DNA from: Paracamarosporium sp. OC-R06-R3
Taxonomy: Eukaryota > Ascomycota > Dothideomycetes > Pleosporales > Didymosphaeriaceae
Assembly: GCA_019828545.1 (NCBI GenBank)
Contig: JACVRA010000050.1
Span: 372,001-436,000, forward strand
Direction: 5' to 3'
DNA length: 64,000 nucleotides
Part shown: positions 1 to 10,800 of the stretch, one piece after another
Numbering within the stretch: the stretch's first letter is position 1
Layout of the letters: every line of letters begins with the position of its first letter
The notes under the pieces: model-generated
The model's database searches: none
The model's input: the letters and a program-made list of their open reading frames with translations, nothing else
What the model was told of the DNA's origin: nothing
Translations under genes and position numbers: made by a program

Positions 1-1329
1 ACGCGCTTTACTCCATAATGGCAAGAATTTTTCCTCTGTCAGCAGGTGCTTGAAAGTTTCAGCGATGCGCTCTATAGGCTCATCGAGGCGTGGAAACGTG
101 TAGACAACGGTGCATCGTGCTAGCACACGACCACTGCAAAATAGCACGTTCCCTTCGATTCGGGGCCTAGGAGGGGTTTCTTGCCGGAGCAGACCGGCCA
201 TAACTTTGAATGAGTAGTACTGGCTGTCTGTGGTGGAGCTGGCTGCATCTGCAAGGAGATCAGGCATCCATGACGGGGTGTTTGCGTTTTGAAGACGGTC
301 GTTGTAGAGACAGTGAGCATGTAGCAGCCAGGCTAGAGCGTCCTCATGCCGTGAATGTAAGTGCAAAACTAGTTCACAGAGTACTTCTAGGTATGGTCGC
401 GCGTAATCTGGAGGCAAGGCTTCTTTGGTCCCCTTGGCAAGACCGTAGAGTGCATACACGCGGTCTCGCGGATTCTGGCATTTTCGAGTCGCTGTGAGAT
501 ATACAAGTGGTAGTAAGCTCATCCTTTTGAGCTTCTTCGCAGTCGATTTGTGGTCAATGTTGAGCATTGCTGACATGTTCGCTATGAGATCCCAGTCTGC
601 TGTTGCGTTGGACCATTCGTCGCGGTACCATGCTTCACCTTGCTTGGTATTGAGGATGCGGTTCGTCCACTTATCAATATCGTTGACAACCTTCAAGATC
701 GCTTGTCCGGAACATACATGACTTCCGCACAGCAGCACCGGCTCTTTCTTAGCAAGGTGATATTCTTGAAACGTCCACATGCGCTTCCAGTACTGCAGCG
801 AGACGAATTCGAACGCGCCTAACTCGACCCGCAGATGATATCTTGCCTTAGCCTCATCCAGATCCTCGATACCATCACCGCTAGCGTCCGCATTGAGGCT
901 CATGACTTTCTGTGTATGTAAGAGCAGCGCATCGATCGTAGGCGTCGACGCCCCCAACCAAACCAGAACCTGCTCTGCGCCCATGTACACCCTGTCCATC
1001 AGCGGCACCTGCACGTTCTTCTCCAGGATGTTACATTGGTCAATGCACAACGCGTCTACCCAGAGAACCCGCGGCCGCTGTGCATCCCGTAGCACGCGCA
1101 GCGCAGCATCGAGGTTCATAGTCACGTCGCATACCTGACCGTCGACAAGAACTTCCTTACTGCCGATATCGCTGCCCCAAACGTAGGAAAGTGCCTCGTA
1201 TGGCGGCGCGTCATCGAGAGAGATGGTTTGAAGGCTGCAGTGGATGGCGTCGGTAGGTCTACCGGGGTGTAGAGTTAAGGTGCGAATTTCAGAGCGGGAT
1301 GCATTGAGGGGATCATATTGAGGTGGCAT
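1..1329 (-). CDS. HET-domain (heterokaryon incompatibility) protein, 3' end beyond window
   Basis: One open frame starts at the ATG complementary to 1327-1329 and has no stop down to base 1, so at least 443 residues are present and the C-terminus lies outside. The N-terminal half carries the HET hallmarks in order: YEALSYVWG near residue 35, then LWVDALCIDQ near residue 83, followed by a region with RMWTFQEY and later RKCQNPRDRVYALYGLA. HET proteins trigger or execute non-self recognition and cell death after hyphal fusion; whether this copy does is not shown by sequence. The frame has no intron and no internal stop, so it looks intact despite the AT-rich flank beyond 1330. Confidence 0.9.
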   Translation of the reverse strand, partial: MPPQYDPLNASRSEIRTLTLHPGRPTDAIHCSLQTISLDDAPPYEALSYVWGSDIGSKEVLVDGQVCDVTMNLDAALRVLRDAQRPRVLWVDALCIDQCNILEKNVQVPLMDRVYMGAEQVLVWLGASTPTIDALLLHTQKVMSLNADASGDGIEDLDEAKARYHLRVELGAFEFVSLQYWKRMWTFQEYHLAKKEPVLLCGSHVCSGQAILKVVNDIDKWTNRILNTKQGEAWYRDEWSNATADWDLIANMSAMLNIDHKSTAKKLKRMSLLPLVYLTATRKCQNPRDRVYALYGLAKGTKEALPPDYARPYLEVLCELVLHLHSRHEDALAWLLHAHCLYNDRLQNANTPSWMPDLLADAASSTTDSQYYSFKVMAGLLRQETPPRPRIEGNVLFCSGRVLARCTVVYTFPRLDEPIERIAETFKHLLTEEKFLPLWSKAR

Positions 1330-3058
1330 AGTGGGTCAGTAAAAAAACCTTGAAGCCTTTTGTAGAATTCAACAGACGAGATGACTTTATAAGCATCTGT
1401 ACATAGGCGCTGACGTGGAAACTAAGGTATGGGGGCGGAAACATAGTAGGAAATGCATGCGAGGTTGTGGCGTGGTATTACTTCGCCACAATGTATGCGT
1501 ATGTCATATATATATGCAAGTGACTGATCCCTAGAAATGTTATCGTGAATGCGCAGGCTTATTATGTTCTACTATCGCAATCTACTTTATAGGTAATAGA
1601 AAAGCTATTTTAAAAATGTAATGTAATCTGAGTAGTATGACTATGCTATTTATATAACAATCCCTATAACAAAGCCAGTTTCACTGCATTTCGAACAACA
1701 TCAGGCATAACGTTCGGTCCACAGACACCGCAACTTTGATGCCCTTCACCTGCCAACACATCATTTCTAGCATGTCGACACAAAACAGATGCAAATCAAT
1801 TTAGTGGTAGTCAGATACATGAAAAATGCTTATTATGCGCCTCCTTTTACACTTATTTGAGGTAGTATTGTCACGTTGCTCTCTAGAGAGTGGCGCATGA
1901 CGATGATGATCTCAAATTCGTTTGTGTTACTATCAGTGATATTTTCAGCATCGTTGCCATCACGGTCTTGATATACATCCTGCATTCAATCTGGTTTCAA
2001 CCAGCATAGCCTCTCCTACGATGGACTAGCAACACGATGTGTATAATCTCGAAAGAAGAGCGCCAAAAGCTTACGTGAACATCAACAGCGAACGCCTCGA
2101 TCTATGGAACAGACGGATGTGAGACACTCAATTCTACCTCTCTAGTTTCAAAAACATGAAATGTCACTTTATGTCGAGCATGAAGACAATAGAACACACT
2201 GCCACTCGAATCTGTCAGGAAAGCGATCCATCATCTAGTCTGTGGTCGGGCGGCGCGAAATCTTGGATTCGCGGTGAAGAGCTATCCTGAGCGTCTCGTC
2301 ACGTAGTGCAACATATCTGTGAGAAAGACGTCGCAAAAGAGACCTTCACACAAATTTCAAAGGCTATTCATATAGGGCATGGAACGTTCACAAAAGGGTT
2401 ATGAATTCCATGGGGTAGATTGGCGCTGAAGGTCACGACCTGGGGCGCTGTCCTGACTGGGCACTAGCTCGGTTCGGAGACGAAGCATGCATATGTAGGT
2501 TCTAGAACTTACCCATCCACGCAAATTCTCCAATGAGTCTCTGATCTAGTCTGCGATTCTGTGCGTATACATTAGGAAACCTAGACCTCGTGCTTATCGC
2601 TACTTCAAAGCTGTTGCTTGCTCGCTCGATGACATTCCCAACTGCGCATGTTCGGGAAGTATTGTGGTGTTCAGGAAACCTTCGATACGGGAGAAGCCAT
2701 GGAGTAAGGACTGGCAATATATTACTCTCATTATCCGCTTTGCTGCGGCTCCATGAGACTTGATGTTGGTGACATTGGCGACGCTTCAATTTCTACTAGA
2801 AGATCATTAATAACGATACTGTGCTTAAACCTATGGCACTCTTATCTCCTATCCAGTTTGCGCATATAATTGCTGCAGGAACGTTACATCAATTACACGA
2901 AGCTCTGAACCCAAGGGTATGATATGGTACGATATAACAGCTATTTACAGATACTAACATACCCTGCGCTGCCCTACCGGCCAAGATACTGGAAGTACAT
3001 TGCAACACGTTGCGATCTCCTTCTAATACTCTTAGATAAATCCCAGGTTGGTGTTCTT
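1330..3058. other. gene-poor AT-rich interval
   Basis: About 1.7 kb between the HET start and the stop of the sugar transporter. Only short open frames occur, none with a recognisable domain or plausible splicing. Runs such as the tatata at 1509-1516 and generally low GC suggest decayed sequence. I see no tRNA or promoter that I can support. Confidence 0.6.
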
Positions 3059-4806
3059 CTACTCGTCATCATTGACATCGATCACTGTCTTCTTCCACTT
3101 GCGCGCGGGGATGCGTCGCTTGAACATGATGTCAATCTCACGGTACGAGCGACCCTTCATCTCAGGAAGACCCCACCATGCAGTCGCGAGACACACAAAG
3201 GCGGTACCGCCCCAGACGTAACCACACTTGCCACCGAGGTTGCCGCTATCAGGGTTGAGCATGTAAGACGCCACTTTGCATTCATGTTAGCTTCGTCATA
3301 TGTACGAAAGTGTGTGTAGGACTTACGAAAAATGCAGGGAATCTCCACAATGTAGTACGTTGCACGGCCGATACCAGTGGTGAGGGGCCTGAGACGAATG
3401 GCTGACGTCTCTCCGATGATGACCCACGAAGCGGGTGCCGGGCCAAGGGTGAACAGCACGGAGACAATGAGACCAAGGGAGGCCTGCGCAAGTGACGCCG
3501 AGTTAGTAACGCCAAAAGAGCCAGCGATACCAAGGGCGATCAGGAGGACGAAGTTAGCGGCTGAGCCCCAAAGATAAATAGAGCGGCGACCGAAATAAGT
3601 TGTCAGGATCCACGAGAGCATGACGAAAATCATCTGGAGCGCTGACGTGATGAGACCTAGTGCGAAGGCAGTGTTGGTATTTATGCCGGCTTGTTTGAAG
3701 AAGTAGACGGCCTGATTGGCGATGAGGTTACCCGTCAAGTTTTGCGCAGCGTATACACAGCACACGATGAGCGTGCGGCGGAGATCTGTTCCCTTGAAGA
3801 GCTCAAGATGCGTGGGCTTCTTCTCCGTCTTCTCAAGTTCGATGACTCGACGCATCATAGCAACGGTCTCGCCTGAGTTGACCTGCGATTTCTTTCCGAG
3901 GCGCTCGACTGACTTGGCGGCTTCGTCGAGGCGGCCTTTGCGGACAAGCCACCAGGGGGACTCTGGCGCGAGGAAAATAAGGAGCATAAGGGGAGTGGGA
4001 AACATCCACTGCAGCGCTATCGGGATCCTGATTTGGTCAGCCGACGATGCATCAAGCAGACGATTGACTCACTTGTAGGCACTAGGATCGGGGTGTTCGT
4101 TGTAGCGGTACGTCACGCCTCCAACGATGATACTGCCAATAGCCCAGAACATCTGCAACATCTGCGTGGCAGGGGCACGTAGCTTGATCGGCACGATTTC
4201 ACTGCAGTACGCCGGTGCGTTGGCAATGAAGATACCCCACGGCAAGCCCTCGAGAAGCTGCGAAACGAACATGACGGGCAACGACTCGGCGTAGTACATG
4301 GAGAAAATGAAGATGTTCAAGAGCATGAGACCGGTCAGAGTCGCCCACCGGTATCCAATCCAGCTGGTCAGCGGACCGGCAAGGAACACGCCGATGAGCG
4401 CACCAAGCTGGCCAGAAACCTGCAGGGCCGACTGCCACTTGGTTTCTATGATGAAAGTGCTGGGATCGTTCCTGGATGGCACCCCGAACTTCTTCGTAAA
4501 GGCCGGCAGGGCGATGAAGTTACCAATGAGGAAGACATCGTACGACTCCATGATCTAGCGGCGAAGTCAGCTACGCGTCAATTGCAAAGAAAGTCAACTT
4601 ACAATGGTGCAGGACATGACAAAAGCCCATAACGAGGCCATTGGGTATGCTCGCACGGCTTCCAGCACCGTCATCTGATGTTCGGCATTCTCTGCCTCGA
4701 TGGCATCCGCCTTGTAGTCGACGGCGCCCACCTTCTCGGCATAGACGTCCTGATGGTCGACATGCTGTATCTTGGACTCGAGGTCATGGTCTGCGGTGGC
4801 TGCCAT
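3059..4806 (-). CDS. MFS sugar (maltose / alpha-glucoside type) H+ symporter
   Basis: Four exons on the minus strand: 4806-4603, 4554-4073, 4027-3327 and 3273-3059, with introns beginning GTAAGT, GTGAGT and GTAAGT. They join to 533 residues, normal for fungal sugar porters. The start at 4806 has a CACC context. Family marks are the PESPWWLVRKGR motif after TM6, a GRR-type loop (YFGRRS), and the end YMLNP...GGTAF...LPEMKGRSYREIDIMF, typical of the maltose permease branch. It should import a disaccharide or hexose across the plasma membrane with protons. Substrate cannot be read from sequence. The neighbour across the 5' intergenic stretch is an AA9 oxidase, which fits carbohydrate use, but I see no evidence of co-regulation. 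Confidence 0.9.
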
Positions 4807-7226
4807 GGTGATGTGACCCTGCGATGGGTTGCTGTATGCAGATGAGGTGCGTAGGGGAGGGGCACACGCAGATAAAGTACACTGTAGAGACGAAAGCACT
4901 AAGCGCTAACCCCGGGGCAGGGCTGCAAACGCGCACATATCCCCGCATGCTAATCCGTTCGTGGCGCGTTCGTCCATTGCGGGCGTGCCATCGTTGGTGG
5001 AGAAAATCAGATCCGGGGTAATCATGGCCGAGGCCAATTTCCCCGTGGGCCAGCGGAAGCCATGCCTGTTGCATGCGCCATCCCCGCATGCGTCCCCAAG
5101 ACAAGCGGGACAAGCAGGCTAGAATGCTTGTCGAAGCATTCCGTGCAATCTCATTGCGCCGGTGATCAGACTCTCCAGGTCGTAGCTCGCAAGCCATTGA
5201 GCCGTCGTTTTAGAAAAGTGTAGAGGCCTGGACGGAAAATCTTGCAACTGAGGGGGGGGCGGGTCGTGGTAAACACGACGGAGCGCCATTCGCTCGAGCT
5301 GTTCTGGCCGGTAGGGGCATGCGGTCGGTGGGCAAGGAACAACTGGCTCCATGTAGACGGGAGACGATCATCTCCGAAGTTGGTTGTATACGGCCTGTGG
5401 TGAACTGGGTGTGTTGCGGGCACGGCGCTGGGAGCGCCCAGGTTCAGTACGCCTCGCCTCGGACCGATGTCCGATGCAGGCAAGCAACGGTAGGGTCTGA
5501 CCATTTGCGTGGTGCTCTCCGAGATCAGTAGCCACCCACGCTTCCTGGACAAGCACGAGCTGCAGGCAGCCTTCCCTTACATCACCAAGCTACCGCGACT
5601 GTGGATGTCGGATCTGTTTCCGCATTCGCGGTAGATACAACGCCGCTCCATCTCCAATAGCGTGTGGAACCGGGTGCCTGGGCGTGCTAGAATGTCGCCG
5701 TTGGCGCGCGTTGGCTGCTCGCGAGGCCATGCTTTGTTCTATCAAACAGCGATTGCAAGGTGGCCCCCAAAGTATCTGCACAGCAGCTCGTCTATCGACA
5801 GCAAAAAGCTTTACATAACACGAGGAGGATCGTAGGCGTCGCGTGGCTGGCCGTGAAGCGTGGCGGCGCCAGGTTAGCGACGCGGCTCGCTCCCTGTGGC
5901 GGCGCCGCCATATGCTTCGCATGCTTGTCTTGACCAAACGCCGGCGCCAGTGTAGGCCAGGTCGTAGGTCGAATACGTGCATTTTGGAATCGCGGATGCA
6001 TGGCCAGTTCTGGGTAGAAGACTGGACGTTCCAGCACAAACCCATGGTTGCGGTCACCGCCAGCGCGGTCACGCATGGACAGGTGCCCACTCCAGTGGGG
6101 CGCCGCACCAATTCTTGTTGCGCTGCAAGACATAAAACGAGAACAACCAACAATGCCGACAAGGCTAGATGAGCGTGAGAGGGTACGGCGAAGGTTGCCT
6201 CGGCTCCTGTGGTGGAGCCGACTGAGGTGGAGCCGATCCGCACGGGGCTCGCCAGAAGCATCCCCACGGGGAGGCGTCGTAGCACCACGTGCAAATTACC
6301 ACAGCACTATATCCAACATGAGCCAAGACCAGTAACTATCATCGCATCATCCTAACGCGTATGGTACAAGGGAGTTGCTCGCCAGTGTAGTCGGTGTCAG
6401 AGATCCAAACATCACGTGCAGAGGAGTTCTCCAGGGCTCTTTCCGATCAATCATACTCTGGGGAGAGGAAGATGACGCTTCTATCCAATCAAAAGTTGGA
6501 AGTGACCTTCACACGACCCCGAGTTCTTTCCGGCTCCTGCAACCCTTTCAGATATTTTGAATAATATTCTAGCCTGTATATCAGGATACAAGCATAAAAT
6601 CGATTAAATTGAATATGATTACTAAACTCGACTATAGACTGCTTTTTCAATCTCACTTTCAAGCGAAAATAAGAGCATGATACTACGAAGATTTTGGTGT
6701 TACTACCCCTGCAAGAATCCCTGTTTCACGTGACCTAAGAAGTTCTAAGCTCGCTCTTGGTACGCCTACACTCGATAACAATACCGTATAGTCTTGCAAT
6801 TTGCGGCTGACCAGGGGGGGCTGAGACTTGACCAGAAATTAGCGAAGAGCATGAAAGTGGACCTTTATAACGGTGAGCACGTGGTGATTGGTACTTGGCT
6901 CACCCAGGATTTGCAAAACTCTGCTACGTACGGTAACCACTATTAAAATAGTCGAACATAATCCTAGTCGCACAAATATCGAAATGTCTAAATCGGCCGT
7001 TATCTCATCTACTTGCAACAACAAAAACAGGGGTTTAGATATACCCGCCCATAAATATGGTATTGGTTTGGCCTTAATTGGGCAGGTCGATGGTGTCGAC
7101 TACAACTGTGGTCCGCTTGCCAGACTGCCGATGCACTGTTTTCGTAGCGAGCGTTGGTTTAAAAGTTACTATAAACACAATGTCGTGGGTTCATAGTAAG
7201 GATTGTGTTGCAGGTCCTTTTTCGAG
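4807..7226. other. long intergenic region, GC-rich then AT-rich
   Basis: Bases from about 4900 to 6300 are unusually GC-rich for a non-coding part of this window and hold several overlapping open frames of 60-234 codons, but none shows a domain, signal peptide or sensible splice pattern. A small hairpin (cggctcc / ggagccg) lies near 6199-6218. From about 6550 the DNA is AT-rich. I support no gene here. Confidence 0.5.
7170..7175 (+). promoter_or_regulatory. TATA box candidate of the AA9 gene
   Basis: TATAAA lies 52 bases before the ATG at 7227, a usual distance in this window (compare 32715, 47155 and 54563). Confidence 0.4.
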
Positions 7227-8140
7227 ATGACGATCACTCTTGCTGTAACTTTGGCGGCACTGAGCGGCATTGCGCTCGCTCACGGTGGCGTTACATCCTA
7301 CCTCATCGATGGCCAGAACTTCACAGGGTAATAGGTCCATCGGGATCCTTGTTGTTAGCTGACTATCAAGCAGATACAAATGGGCAGAGCCAGAAGCTGG
7401 CCAACGAGACTTGATCCAGCGCACATGGCACATGAACCCGCTCAACGATCCCTCCTCTACCAACATAACGTGCAACGTGAAGGGCACTACAGTCCCCGGG
7501 ACATTCCATGCGCCGGCACAATCTGGAAGCACCATTGAGGTGACATGGGTAACGCCAGATGGGTATGGCTGGCCTCACACTCTCGGCCCCGTCGTGGCGT
7601 ACATGGCCGCCTGTGGAGATGACTGCACGACTATCACCGACACCGCCGACCTGAAGTGGTTCAAAATCGCTGAAGAAGGCCTGCGCGACGGTTATGCCAT
7701 TGGGGAAGAAGATGGCTGGTTTCAGAACGATCTCTGGGAGAACAGACGGACAGATCGTTGGGCTATTACTGTGCCGGATGGTTTGAAGCCTGGGCGGTAT
7801 ATGATCAGACATGAGATTATCATGCTGGAGTTGAACCCCGTGCAGTTCTATCCGAATTGTGCTCATCTGGAGATCTCTGGTAGTGGAGCGCTTGTGCCGA
7901 GCGATGACTATTTGGTTCAGTTCCCAGGGGCATACTCTCTGAGCGGTGAGCAGCGCCTATGAGAAGTAACTTTCGCAGTGCTGATTCCGATGTAGATCCT
8001 GGAATTGCCATATCAGGGAAGGTTCGAGGTGATAAAACAACAAAGGTGAGTGATCAGTGTCTCTGAGCAAGTTTCACTATCTAATTATGCATTCAGAGCT
8101 ATATTGTACCTGGACCGAAGGTCTGGACCGGTCAATGAGA
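7227..8140 (+). pseudogene. AA9 lytic polysaccharide monooxygenase, 3' exons out of frame
   Basis: Exon 1 (7227-7327) encodes a signal peptide ending ALA, followed directly by His (HGGVTSYLIDG), the N-terminal copper ligand after cleavage. A 46-bp intron leads to exon 2 (from 7374). Exon 2 has the second ligand in WPHTLGPVVAYMAAC and the axial Tyr region HEIIMLELNPVQFYPNCAHLEISGSG. These are hallmarks of AA9 enzymes, which oxidatively cleave cellulose. After FPGAYSLS the frame meets a stop at 7960-7962. Beyond it I can read the expected family end, DPGIAISG (about 7997-8020) then an intron at 8046 and SYIVPGP...WTGQ with stop at 8138-8140. The best donor (GTGAGC at 7946) leaves phase 1, while the acceptor at 7977-7978 needs phase 2. 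So either one base has been lost or gained, or the protein ends early at 7962. Confidence 0.8.
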
Positions 8141-9264
8141 ACATTATTAGATAAAAGAGAGGAGGACCATGGGTGTGATCTCAAAATTGCAAATTGATGC
8201 ACGGGGTCATATCCACATGTATTCTGACCTGGAAGACATGTTCCATGGATACTTTGAAGGTGTACCTCGAAATATTCTGGCCTCACACATATCCACATTA
8301 GGTAATCCATTGTCATTGTAGTGAGGGATTGCAGCGCCAATGCTGGCGATTTTACGCTACAAATTTATGAACTATAACCGAGATCCTATCGAAGGGTGTT
8401 CTCAAGCAAGATTGTACTCAAAACCATTCAGATAAAGGAACCTTTGATCTTATAAGCTCAACTAGGATCAATCGCAAAAGTGAGAAAGGATATATCTAGG
8501 AAGTTCACTAGGTCACACGTCTATTACACCAAGAGCAGTAGAATAAGTTTCTTTAATATCAAGTACGTCTCTGCTCGATTCCAACGAGTAGCAACTCGGA
8601 TCTCTGCATTTATCGTTTCGAATACTAGAAAGATGCTGCAACCGTACGCCAACGTTGTCGAATACACGACTCTGTAATTAGGGGATACCTGTAGGAAATC
8701 CTATATATCCCTTTATGGACTTAAGCGCTTCCATTACCCCTCTGGGGGCCCATTGACATTTTAAGATGAAATTTTGCATAAATTCCCAGAACGTTTTGGT
8801 TAAATTTCGATCCACCCAGATCCAAATAGCATGGGTTGTATCCACACTTCACCGCCAGGTCCATCACAGTGATCTAGTGCAAAGAATCGAAATAATTTGA
8901 CAATATTATATAGATATATGGACCTGAAAAGCAATATAAGCATCACGAGTACTGGAGTAACCCAAGGCACACTCTGGTTCGGATCGCCATCAGCTGTGTG
9001 TGCTAGTTTCTGAAGAAGCTGATGCACAAAGCTTCAGATAGAGCTCTGATGATCGAGGCATCGAACTTGCGACAGATTGCTTGCAAGAAGGATAGCAAGC
9101 AGTGGTGGACGAAGGAATAAGTCAATGCACATGTGTGTATAGTCGCCACCACACAACACTAGTTCCACATCAATGACGTCACCGCTGGTCTCATTACGAC
9201 CTGAAATAAACAGTCACAATCCGGTAGCTTACAGTTCGATTCATTTCTCTCATTATCCAGCAAT
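8141..9264. other. AT-rich intergenic interval
   Basis: Between the AA9 3' end and the next gene. Only short frames; one at 8800-9027 on the minus strand has a hydrophobic stretch but no homology I recognise and no supporting splice sites. Confidence 0.5.
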
Positions 9265-9921
9265 ATGGACGAAGACTGGCAATCCGCTGCCCTTACCTCT
9301 CGCCACATGCATAATCGCGTCCAGAGCAAACATTCCGGCCGAAACCGACCCTTTGACGTGTATAAAACGTTCGGCAGCTATTCGTGTAAGTGCGCTGCAT
9401 GGCAAAATCGACACACTAAATACGACACAAAAGAGGAAATAACATTAGAGCTGTACCGCTTATCCCCAAATGGAGAGGGTATCATCGGTGAGATTTATTT
9501 CCCGGGCGTGCTCAAAGCGGCGGTGATTCTGGCGGCGAGCCGGGAAAGCCTGAATGCGATAGTACAAGAGATCGAAGCAGAGGTCACTGAACAAAAGGAG
9601 AGCGACCTAAGAGATATTGACGACCCCGAGAGCGAGCGAGATCCTGGAGAGGAGCTGGCGCGATTCCAGGCATTCGAAAAGAACAGTTTCCGAACACCCA
9701 AATTTTGGCTTCGCTGGAATGGCGTAATTAAAGATTCTGAGGTGACTTCGAGCGACTTGGGATATATAGTTTTTTCTGGGGCCGACTGTCGAAAATTTAA
9801 AGGGACAATCACCTGCGGCGCGGTAGATTGGAAAGACGTTGCCATCGTTGGTCATAGGATTGCTGGGAGAGGAGCGTCTGATATACCAATCAATTGGAAC
9901 AAGCAAACACATGTGCTATAG
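9265..9921 (+). CDS. uncharacterised protein, 218 residues
   Basis: A single intact frame starting at caatATGGAC. There is no signal peptide or membrane segment. The middle reads like a folded domain (FGSYSCKCAAWQ...TLELYRLSPNGEGIIGEIYFPGVLKAAVILAASRESL, residues about 36-95), followed by a Glu/Asp-rich linker (about 100-135) and a second globular-looking part (FWLRWNGVIKDSEV...GYIVFSGADCRKFKGTI). I do not recognise the family beyond an impression that related small proteins occur in other Pleosporales. It sits 0.4 kb from the RiPP precursor, but nothing in the sequence ties it to that locus. Confidence 0.6.
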   Translation: MDEDWQSAALTSRHMHNRVQSKHSGRNRPFDVYKTFGSYSCKCAAWQNRHTKYDTKEEITLELYRLSPNGEGIIGEIYFPGVLKAAVILAASRESLNAIVQEIEAEVTEQKESDLRDIDDPESERDPGEELARFQAFEKNSFRTPKFWLRWNGVIKDSEVTSSDLGYIVFSGADCRKFKGTITCGAVDWKDVAIVGHRIAGRGASDIPINWNKQTHVL

Positions 9922-10356
9922 AAACACCATGCAGGAAGCCACCTCATTTTCATATCATATTTCTAGATTGAATGCACATCGTAGAATGGCTGCATATTGA
10001 TGCAGCGCCCTGGGTGGGCCACGAAATTGTCAAGCGATTTGTAAATTGAATATCTGTCTACACAGTACCTAGTATTTAGGAGAGGAAGCGAAGTGTATGC
10101 ATCGTCATGCGTGGCTCATAGTCGATAAGAGTGGCCGAATAATATCCATGTTCAATCGTTATACCGTCGCTGCGAAACACCGCACTTCCAAATAACACAT
10201 TTTCTTCCAAATCGCTAAAGGTAGCAGTGACGTACACGTAACAAGGAGTGCTCCTGCAGTACAATCGTATCCCAATTCAAGTCTGACAGTCAATTTAGCT
10301 GTCAGCAAAGCTCCTCCTTATTAGCATATGAAGATAGACATACCGACTATCGCGAT
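9922..10356. other. intergenic, downstream of RiPP precursor
   Basis: Includes the presumed 3' untranslated region of the precursor. A 62-codon minus-strand frame (10076-10264) is present but shows no domain and no usable link to the precursor. Confidence 0.5.
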
Positions 10357-10800
10357 TTAGATCCAATCAGGAAAAGCCTTCGCATCAACATCCGCCTCTG
10401 CATTCTCACGCTTAATCCAGTCGGGGAAGGCCTTCGCGTCATCTGCCTCCGCATTCTCACGCTTGATCCAGGTAGGGAATGCTTGGATGTCAGCGTCCGC
10501 TGCCGCCTTCTCACGCTTGATCCAGGTAGGGAATGCTTGGATATCAGCGTCTGCTGCCGCCTTCTCACGCTTGATCCAGGTAGGGAATGCTTGGATGTCA
10601 GCGTCTGCTGCCGCCTTCTCACGCTTGATCCAGGTAGGGAATGCTTGGATATCAGCGTCCGCTGCCGCCTTCTCACGCTTGATCCAGTCAGGGAATGCTT
10701 TCGTGTCGACATCTGCGACTGGCTTTGTAGGTAGAGCCATCGCGCTGGATGCGGCGCCAAATGCGCAGAGAGCCAATGTTGACAGTCTCATGGTGACCAA
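10357..10800 (-). CDS. RiPP precursor: secreted protein with seven KR-bounded AFP(T/D)WI cores
   Basis: 147 residues from the ATG at 10800, or 144 from the ATG at 10791 (MRLSTLALC), which is the more usual signal-peptide start. After the signal (to about SSAMA) and a short leader come seven cores: AFPDWI once, AFPTWI four times, AFPDWI twice. The first six are followed by Lys-Arg, a Kex2 site; the seventh ends the protein. Between cores lie acidic Ala-rich spacers (EKAAADADIQ, ENAEADDAK). This plan, signal peptide then multiplied short cores separated by KR, is that of fungal dikaritin-type RiPP precursors (ustiloxin, phomopsin, asperipin, victorin types). Two UstY-like genes lie within 1.1-4 kb. 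The core sequence matches none of the known products I can recall. Trp and Phe would be the likely cross-link residues (inference). The alternative, an alpha-factor pheromone, is disfavoured because the Cys-containing core of filamentous ascomycete pheromones is absent. Confidence 0.88.
   Translation of the reverse strand: MVTMRLSTLALCAFGAASSAMALPTKPVADVDTKAFPDWIKREKAAADADIQAFPTWIKREKAAADADIQAFPTWIKREKAAADADIQAFPTWIKREKAAADADIQAFPTWIKRENAEADDAKAFPDWIKRENAEADVDAKAFPDWI
10465..10680. repeat. four perfect-length 54-bp tandem repeats inside the RiPP precursor gene
   Basis: Units begin at 10465, 10519, 10573 and 10627. They differ at only two positions, and both differences are synonymous (GAC/GAT for Asp and GCG/GCA for Ala on the coding strand). 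Each unit encodes one spacer, core and KR site. Confidence 0.97.

Noticed and set aside
2924..3319. 131-codon plus-strand frame
   Set aside because: Lies opposite the well-supported last exons of the sugar transporter.
5590..6294. 234-codon minus-strand frame
   Set aside because: Arg/Pro-rich low-complexity translation, no domain, and frames of similar length exist on the other strand.
10465..10680. CRISPR-like array
   Set aside because: The repeats are contiguous, in-frame coding units with no unique spacers, in a eukaryotic genome.
10357..10800. Alpha-factor type mating pheromone precursor
   Set aside because: KR and Glu/Ala spacers are similar, but the cores have no Cys and do not resemble ascomycete alpha-pheromones, and UstY-like genes are adjacent.
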